Source: Natronococcus sp. A-GB1 (GTDB lineage: Archaea; Halobacteriota; Halobacteria; Halobacteriales; Natrialbaceae). Taken from it: 64,000 nucleotides of DNA. A program made the translations under genes and the position numbers. Positions 59,186 through 64,000 of the stretch are shown piece after piece. Location of the stretch: contig NZ_JARUKW010000006.1 of NCBI RefSeq assembly GCF_029688845.1, forward strand, positions 62,001 through 126,000, given 5' to 3'. The notes below the pieces were generated by a model that was not told where the DNA came from, did not search any database, and saw only the letters and a program-made list of their open reading frames with translations. How positions within the stretch are numbered: the stretch's first letter is position 1; every line of letters starts with the position of its first letter.

Positions 59186-60415
59186 CTAGATCCCGAACAT
59201 CAGCGGACCGATCAGCACACCCATCAAGTGGACCCGTCTGGCCCGGAGCCGAACGGGGACCATCCCGATCGCCGCCGCGACGACGAAGACCAGGATCCCG
59301 AGAAGGCCGGTAAAGAGGTAGGAGAGAACGACCAGCAGGCCCAGAACCGCCGCCGAGATCTTCCAGTACTCCGTTCGGCCGACGAGCTCGAGGTAGGCGT
59401 CCCCCGCGGTGATCACGACGACGAAGCCGACGACGCCGGCGATGAGCACGCCCGACAGCAGGACGGGAAGCTCGAGGGGCGCGCCGACGTTCTCGAAGGC
59501 GACCATCACTCCGGTCCGGGGCTGACCGATCGCGAGCAGGGCAAACAGTGCAAAAATGGTGTTCGCCGTGTCGACCCCGCTGGTGGCGACGATGTACCCC
59601 CGGTCCCCCGCGTCGCCGGGGACGAACACGAGCACCGCGACGGCGGCGATCGCGGCTGAGATTCCCGGCAGGTAGCCGACGACCGCGCCCGCGACGGCGC
59701 CGGCGAGTGCGGTCGCGCCGACGAGCCAGCGCGGCATCGCGATCGTCGCCGACTCCTGGGGCGGGATCCCGCTGCCCCGGATCGCGTCGATCAGCACCGG
59801 CGCGCCGAACAGCCCCGCGAACAGCGGCGCGAGGGTACCCCCGGCCTCGAGCGGTGCGTCCGGCGAGAGGTCGAGCGTCGCCGCGCCGAGGAGCGCTGCG
59901 AGGGCAAAGGAGAGCGTGCCGCCGGCTCGGCCGCGCCAGGTTCGTTCGGAGGCGATCAGCGCGACGACGATCGCCGCGAGCAGCAAGGAGAGGTTGCTCC
60001 TGATCGTCGGATACGCCGCGGTCACGCCCCAGGTGATCGGCACCGCGAGCGGGATCGCGACGAGGACGGCGAGCAGGCTGCCGAGCGCCGAGAGGCGGAT
60101 CGCCTCGTACCCCCGCCCCGCGAGCACCATCCGGTGGCCCGGCAAGGCGGTGACGGCCATCTCGGCGTCGGGAACGCCGAGCGCCATCGCGGGCACGGCG
60201 TTCAGAAAGGTGTGGACGACGCCGGCCGCGAGCATCCCCGCGCCGACGAACAGCGGCGGTCCGGGAACCGCGGGGGCGATCCCGGCGAGCAACAGCGCGA
60301 AGTTGTTGGCGTGGAGCCCGGGCACGAGCCCGCTCAGCGTGCCCAGCGCCGAGCCCGCGAGGATCCAGGCGAGCAGGTGTAGCGCCAGCCCCGGATCTCC
60401 GACGAGCTCGACCAT
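59186..60415 (-). CDS. TctA-like (tripartite tricarboxylate transporter) permease
   Basis: 409 residues with about 11 hydrophobic helices. LAWILAGSALGTLSGLVPGLHANNFALLL at the start and GYLPGISAAIAAVAVLV in the centre are the two conserved inverted halves of the family (PGxxxN/A repeats). Partners TctB and TctC are not visible, as in other archaeal members, so its transport mode and substrate (carboxylates by analogy) are unproven. Confidence 0.85.
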   Translation of the reverse strand: MVELVGDPGLALHLLAWILAGSALGTLSGLVPGLHANNFALLLAGIAPAVPGPPLFVGAGMLAAGVVHTFLNAVPAMALGVPDAEMAVTALPGHRMVLAGRGYEAIRLSALGSLLAVLVAIPLAVPITWGVTAAYPTIRSNLSLLLAAIVVALIASERTWRGRAGGTLSFALAALLGAATLDLSPDAPLEAGGTLAPLFAGLFGAPVLIDAIRGSGIPPQESATIAMPRWLVGATALAGAVAGAVVGYLPGISAAIAAVAVLVFVPGDAGDRGYIVATSGVDTANTIFALFALLAIGQPRTGVMVAFENVGAPLELPVLLSGVLIAGVVGFVVVITAGDAYLELVGRTEYWKISAAVLGLLVVLSYLFTGLLGILVFVVAAAIGMVPVRLRARRVHLMGVLIGPLMFGI

Positions 60416-60533
60416 CGCCGCAGTTGGCCCCGGCTTCGGATTTAAATTCGAGCGCCGATCCGCCGCGCGGCGCTATCGCTGAGACGTCGCGGCTCGAAAA
60501 ATACGGGATCGATCGAAGTCGTCGCGTCGCGAC

Positions 60534-60872
60534 TTAGCCGAAGAGCTCGCCGAGGCCCTCGCCACCGGCGTCCTCGTCGTCGTCGTCGTCGTCCTCTTCT
60601 TCCGCTTCGGCCTCGTCGGCCTCGTCGGCTTCCTCGTCGGCTGCGCCCTCGTCGGCTGCAGCGCCGCCCGCGGCGGCGCCGCCAGCGGCGGGGACGGCTG
60701 CGGCTTCCGAGACCGCGTCGTCGATGTCGACGTCCTCGAGCGCGGCGACGAGCGCCTTGACGCGGGACTCCTCGACGTCGACGCCGGCGGCGTCGAGCAC
60801 GTTCGTCAGGTTGTCTTCGTTGATCTCTTCGTCCGTCTCGTTCAGGATGAGTGCAGCGTAAACGTATTCCAT
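60534..60872 (-). CDS. rpl12: Ribosomal protein P1 (L12 of the stalk)
   Basis: 112 residues. An N-terminal dimerisation helix bundle ([30 protein letters not shown]), an Ala/Gly hinge, an Asp/Glu tail and the archaeal stalk end [10 protein letters not shown] that contacts translation factors. It is the last gene of the L1-L10-L12 operon, 19 bases after the L10 stop, with a ribosome binding site GAGGTAA six or seven bases before the ATG. Confidence 0.95.
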   Translation of the reverse strand: MEYVYAALILNETDEEINEDNLTNVLDAAGVDVEESRVKALVAALEDVDIDDAVSEAAAVPAAGGAAAGGAAADEGAADEEADEADEAEAEEEDDDDDDEDAGGEGLGELFG

Positions 60873-60891
60873 TGTAGTTACCTCGAGTTAG

Positions 60892-61932
60892 TTATCCGAA
60901 CATCGCGCCGAGTCCTTCGCCGCCGGCACTGTCGTCGTCGTCATCGTCATCGTCGTCGTCGCCGTCGGCCTCGGCTTCCTGGTCGTCTGCCGGTTCGTCT
61001 GCCTCGTCCGTGTCGTCAGCCGACGCGGGCTCGGCGGGTGCCTCGACGCCCTGCAGTTCCTCGGGCAGGGCGTCCTCGTCGTCGATCTGGGCCGCGAGCG
61101 CGCGAAGCTGCGCGTCGGCCTTGCTGACGAGGTCGGGCATGAGCGCCTCGTCCTCGATCGCGGCCTGCAGGCCGAGGCTCTTGGCCTCGCCCGTGGCCTT
61201 GGCGATGAGGGTCGGCGCGGTCGCCTCGGTCGGGTAGCTCGCGTTGATCGAGAGGTTCCGGGCGCCGGCGGCGGCGGCCTGGATGTCGCTCTCGTAGGCC
61301 TCGACGTCGATGTCGAGATCCTCGGGGTCGAAGAGGGTCCCTTCGGCCACGACGGCGCGAAGGTCGAGCCCGACTTCCTTGGGCTCGATACCCAGCTCGT
61401 TGAGGACGTTCGCGAGGTCGGCGGAAACCTCCTCGCCGGCCTCGAGGACCGTCGAGTCCTCCATGACCTTGATCGAGCCGTCCTGAATCCGAGCGTTGGC
61501 GCCGATGCTCTGGAGCTCACCGACGAACGGCCCCGGGTCGACACCGGTGTCCCCTTCGGGGATCACGATGTCGTTGGGCGCCACCTCGCCCTCGTTGATC
61601 GGGGCGGGAGTCTTCGACGCCTCGAGCTCCTTGTAGAGCGCGAACGGGTTGTCGTTCGTGCCGACGAGCCCGACCTGTCCCTCGATCTGTTCGACGAGGT
61701 CGTCGAGGTCGGCCTCCTCGAGCGCACGGACCTGCAGGGTGTTACGGCTGACTCGCAGCTCGGCGCTGCCGTGCAGGTCGCGACGCATGTCCTGGAGCTG
61801 CTTGCTCGGAATGCCGGCGATGCCGACGATACCGACGCTCTCGTAGCTCTCGATGAGTTCGCTGAGCTCGTCGACCTCCTCTTTCTTCCACTGGGGAAGA
61901 TTCTGGGTCTTACGCTCGGCCTCTGCGCTCAT
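60892..61932 (-). CDS. rplP0: Ribosomal protein L10 (P0)
   Basis: 346 residues. An rRNA-binding N-terminal domain (about 15-115, [23 protein letters not shown]), an insertion domain, then helices that anchor P1 dimers and an Asp-rich tail ending [10 protein letters not shown], the same stalk motif as in P1. The ATG follows the L1 stop after one base (TGAGATG) and has a strong ribosome site GGAGGTGG inside the end of L1, showing translational coupling. Confidence 0.95.
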   Translation of the reverse strand: MSAEAERKTQNLPQWKKEEVDELSELIESYESVGIVGIAGIPSKQLQDMRRDLHGSAELRVSRNTLQVRALEEADLDDLVEQIEGQVGLVGTNDNPFALYKELEASKTPAPINEGEVAPNDIVIPEGDTGVDPGPFVGELQSIGANARIQDGSIKVMEDSTVLEAGEEVSADLANVLNELGIEPKEVGLDLRAVVAEGTLFDPEDLDIDVEAYESDIQAAAAGARNLSINASYPTEATAPTLIAKATGEAKSLGLQAAIEDEALMPDLVSKADAQLRALAAQIDDEDALPEELQGVEAPAEPASADDTDEADEPADDQEAEADGDDDDDDDDDDSAGGEGLGAMFG

Positions 61933-61933
61933 C

Positions 61934-62566
61934 TCAGGCCACCTCCACGGACGGGCCCATCGTCGTCTTTACAAAGACGGAGTCGATGTTCTGGGGGCCC
62001 TTCTCGAGGTCGGCGTGCAGGCGCCGGAGGATCACGTCGATGTTGTCCGAGATGTCCTCGGCGTCCATGTCCTCGGCACCGACGCGCGTGTGGAACGTGC
62101 GGCGGTCCCGGGAGCGGATCTGCACGGTGTTTTTGAGCCGGTTGACGGTCTCGACGACGTCGTCGTCGGGACCGAGCGGGTCCGGCATCTTCCCTCGAGG
62201 ACCCAGGACGGTACCCAGGTATCGAGCGATATCTTGCATCATCGCCTCCTCGGCGATGAAGAACTGAGTCTCGTCCGCGAGGTCTTTGGCCTCGTCGTCG
62301 TCCAGATCGGCCACGTCGCTCTCCGAGAGTACCTCGTCCGCGACCTCTTCGGCGCGGACTGCGGTCTCGCCCTCGGCGATGACGACGATCTTGGTCTCTT
62401 GGCCGGTTCCGGACGGCAGGACGACCGACTCATCGACACGGTTCGACGGTTCGTTCAGGTCGAGATCGCGCAGGTTAATCGCGAGGTCGACCGTCTCGGT
62501 GAAGTTCCGATCGGGTGCGTCCTCGAGTGCGCGAGTGACTGCTGTTTGAATATCCGAATCTGCCAT
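61934..62566 (-). CDS. rpl1: Ribosomal protein L1
   Basis: 210 residues. Two-domain L1 with conserved [30 protein letters not shown] (signature) and [10 protein letters not shown] at the end. In archaea L1 also represses its own mRNA by binding a site mimicking its rRNA target; the structured leader upstream fits this. It starts at ATG 62566, with GGAGGTGA at 62577-62570 as ribosome binding site. Confidence 0.95.
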   Translation of the reverse strand: MADSDIQTAVTRALEDAPDRNFTETVDLAINLRDLDLNEPSNRVDESVVLPSGTGQETKIVVIAEGETAVRAEEVADEVLSESDVADLDDDEAKDLADETQFFIAEEAMMQDIARYLGTVLGPRGKMPDPLGPDDDVVETVNRLKNTVQIRSRDRRTFHTRVGAEDMDAEDISDNIDVILRRLHADLEKGPQNIDSVFVKTTMGPSVEVA

Positions 62567-62659
62567 CGTTCACCTCCGTAGTACGCAGGAGTGCTCCTAC
62601 GGGTCAGTGAAACAGGCTGCGCCTGTCTCTGTTGAACGAAGTGGGATGCCGGACTTAAA
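62567..62659 (-). promoter_or_regulatory. Promoter and structured leader of the L1-L10-L12 operon
   Basis: On the - strand TTTAAG (62659-62654) is the TATA box. A start near 62630 gives a leader of about 64 bases. The leader folds a perfect 6-bp hairpin ACAGGC-GCA-GCCTGT (62626-62612) and a second AGGAG-CA-CTCCT (about 62598-62587), and ends with GGAGGTGA, three bases before ATG 62566. Known biology: archaeal L1 represses its operon through a leader site. Which hairpin binds L1 here is not shown. Confidence 0.6.
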
Positions 62660-62755
62660 CCCGTCGAACTGTCCTGCCCGTGTGTCTCCGGCCCGTAGCC
62701 GGGCGACGAGCCCGCGCGCCGAAAGGCGTTTTTCCCTGCTTCCGGTACGTTCGGT

Positions 62756-63136
62756 ATGGCCGACCCCGCCGCCGACCTCGAGCTCGAGTCGCTCACACCG
62801 ACCCACTGGGCGGCGATCGGACTGGCCGCGGTAACTGCCGCGGTCCACCTGCTCCTCGGCCTCTCCTTTCTCCCCCACTGGATGGGCGGCGCCTTCCTGG
62901 TCGCGACCGCGGGGTTCCTGGTCGGACTCTGGTTCATCCTCACCGACCGCCGACGCCGTCTCGTCTATCTCGCCGGCATTTCCTTTACCGGCGCCCAGAT
63001 CGTCCTCTGGTACGTCGTCAACGAGCCGACGGGAATTGGCGACGTCACGGTCGCCGGCGCAGTCGACAAGGTCGCACAGACGCTGTTGATCGTCGCGCTC
63101 GTCGTTCTGCTGGTCCGTGGGGAGCGAGGGCCGTGA
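62756..63136 (+). CDS. Four-helix membrane protein of unknown function
   Basis: 126 residues with four hydrophobic helices (about 18-38, 42-62, 68-86, 100-120) and a basic loop (TDRRRRLVYLA) that should face the cytoplasm. No domain recognised. Its stop is overlapped by the next gene's GTG (GTGA), so it is translated together with the CDP-alcohol phosphatidyltransferase and may serve lipid metabolism. Confidence 0.7.
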   Translation: MADPAADLELESLTPTHWAAIGLAAVTAAVHLLLGLSFLPHWMGGAFLVATAGFLVGLWFILTDRRRRLVYLAGISFTGAQIVLWYVVNEPTGIGDVTVAGAVDKVAQTLLIVALVVLLVRGERGP

Positions 63137-63882
63137 CGACCGATCCCCTCGAGCGACGACGCCGAACCATCCCCCAGTGGGGACGGGCCACGGCGGGCTG
63201 TGTCACGGCCGCGCTCCTCGCGCTGGTCGCCCTCGAGACGGTCTGGACAGACGGGCCGTCAATCGCCTTTCTGGGGGTCGTCACGGGCGTTCTCGTCCTC
63301 GAGTCCGTGCTGTTGTTCCGGACGATCGATCGCGCCAGCGCCCGGCCACTTACATCCGCGACGTGGGTGACCCTGACACGTGGCGGGGCGGTCGCGGTTC
63401 TGGCCGGGTTCCTCGTCGTCCCGACGCCCGACGGCCCCGCTGCGTGGGCGCCGGCGGTCCTCTTCGCGCTCGCGGCCGGGCTCGACGCCGTCGACGGCCT
63501 CATCGCGCGGGCGACCGACTCGGCGACCGAACTGGGCGCGCGACTCGATGTTGAGATGGACGGGCTGGTCGTCCTCGTCGGCTCGGTCGTCGCCGTCGTC
63601 GCCGACGCGGTTCCGCTCGCGTTTCTCGCCGTGGGCGCGGCCCGGTATCTGTTCGTGCTGGGCTCGTGGTGGCGACGGCGACGCGGCCGGTCCGTGCTCG
63701 AGTTGCCGCCCAGCCGGGTGCGGCGCCCGCTCGGCGCGCTGGCGATGATCGCCGTCTGGCTCGCGGTGGCGCCGGTTCCCGGTCGGCCGATCTCCTACGC
63801 GGTCGCCGCGGTCGTAACGGTGCCATTTCTTGCGAACTTCTGTCGGGACTGGCTCGCGGTCTGTGGCTACGACTTACCGTAG
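63133..63882 (+). CDS. CDP-alcohol phosphatidyltransferase
   Basis: 249 residues from GTG 63133. The family's metal-binding signature is complete: DAVDGLIAR, then after eight residues G, then LDVEMD, i.e. D-x2-D-G-x2-A-R-x8-G-x3-D-x3-D (about residues 117-142). Six or so hydrophobic helices. The enzyme would transfer a CDP-activated diether lipid to an alcohol headgroup in the membrane. The headgroup cannot be read from sequence. Confidence 0.88.
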   Translation: MTTDPLERRRRTIPQWGRATAGCVTAALLALVALETVWTDGPSIAFLGVVTGVLVLESVLLFRTIDRASARPLTSATWVTLTRGGAVAVLAGFLVVPTPDGPAAWAPAVLFALAAGLDAVDGLIARATDSATELGARLDVEMDGLVVLVGSVVAVVADAVPLAFLAVGAARYLFVLGSWWRRRRGRSVLELPPSRVRRPLGALAMIAVWLAVAPVPGRPISYAVAAVVTVPFLANFCRDWLAVCGYDLP

Positions 63883-63926
63883 CACGGACAACGACCAAGT
63901 ATCTTCCCGCGGAACCGTCCCGTACC

Positions 63927-64000
63927 GTGACCGATCGCTACGACGAACCGGACGCCTCCGTTGACGTCGATGCCGACGCTGACGCTCGAGGGAACGAATG
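63927..64000 (+). CDS. Start of a gene truncated by the window edge
   Basis: GTG 63927 opens a frame of 24 codons without a stop to the window end (begins MTDRYDEPDASVDVDADADARG). It is acidic, as haloarchaeal N-termini often are, and follows the previous stop by 44 bases. No family can be named from this much sequence. Confidence 0.35.
   Translation, partial: MTDRYDEPDASVDVDADADARGNE

Overview
The window is a piece of a haloarchaeal chromosome (class Halobacteria). Evidence: high-GC DNA in nearly all genes, strongly acidic proteins, archaeal information genes (RNA polymerase subunit Rpo11, TFB, stalk proteins P0/L10 and P1/L12 with the archaeal C-terminal motif, GatCA), Tat-dependent lipoproteins, a PGF-CTERM surface protein, HalX and Bat-type regulators, and TATA boxes about 25-28 bases ahead of many starts (leaderless transcription). 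The genus cannot be fixed from sequence alone.

Bases 1 to about 4860 are clearly foreign: AT-richer DNA carrying an archaeo-eukaryotic-type primase gene broken by a 26-bp tandem duplication, a small zinc-finger gene, a membrane coiled-coil protein, a tyrosine integrase and a ribbon-helix-helix/coiled-coil protein. It abuts, and seems to have removed the 5' part of, an actin-fold gene of the kind that controls cell shape in haloarchaea (4867-5625).

5.8-13 kb holds housekeeping and small conserved genes (METTL5-like methyltransferase, rhomboid protease, rpo11, PPOX oxidoreductase, hisF, small membrane proteins, an RHH protein, a molybdopterin oxidoreductase). 13.1-27.3 kb is the menaquinone pathway: menF-menD, then menB, then menA-menC-menE, all on the + strand. 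It is interrupted by a Tat-exported gamma-glutamyltransferase, a vapBC toxin-antitoxin pair, and a three-gene surface module (DyP-like lipoprotein, His-rich P19-like lipoprotein, cohesin-domain PGF-CTERM protein) that I infer handles metal, probably iron.

27.4-44 kb: TANGO2-like protein, an HTH regulator behind a 15-codon leader ORF, gatCA divergent from tfb, an epoxide-hydrolase-like enzyme, then a Bat-type regulator followed by a membrane redox operon (four-cluster Fe-S protein, NrfD/PsrC-like quinone-site subunit, small membrane subunit) that lacks a catalytic subunit. Next come an Mrp ATPase lacking its CxxC, a cupin, a cold-shock protein, an asparagine-synthetase-like/PHP pair and purL. 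Because NrfD-type subunits exchange electrons with menaquinone, this operon is a plausible client of the men cluster.

44-54 kb: a HalX response regulator meeting a degenerate histidine kinase, an amino-acid/amine oxidation neighbourhood (ornithine-cyclodeaminase-like, two FAD amine oxidases, 2Fe-2S ferredoxin, aminotransferase with an Lrp regulator) and an Eis-like acetyltransferase. 54-64 kb: thioredoxin-fold protein, MscS channel, blue-copper lipoprotein, old-yellow-enzyme homologue, BtpA-like protein, TctA-like permease, the L1-L10-L12 operon with a structured leader, and a CDP-alcohol phosphatidyltransferase. No tRNA, rRNA, CRISPR array or insertion sequence was recognised. No gene-free stretch exceeds 300 bases.
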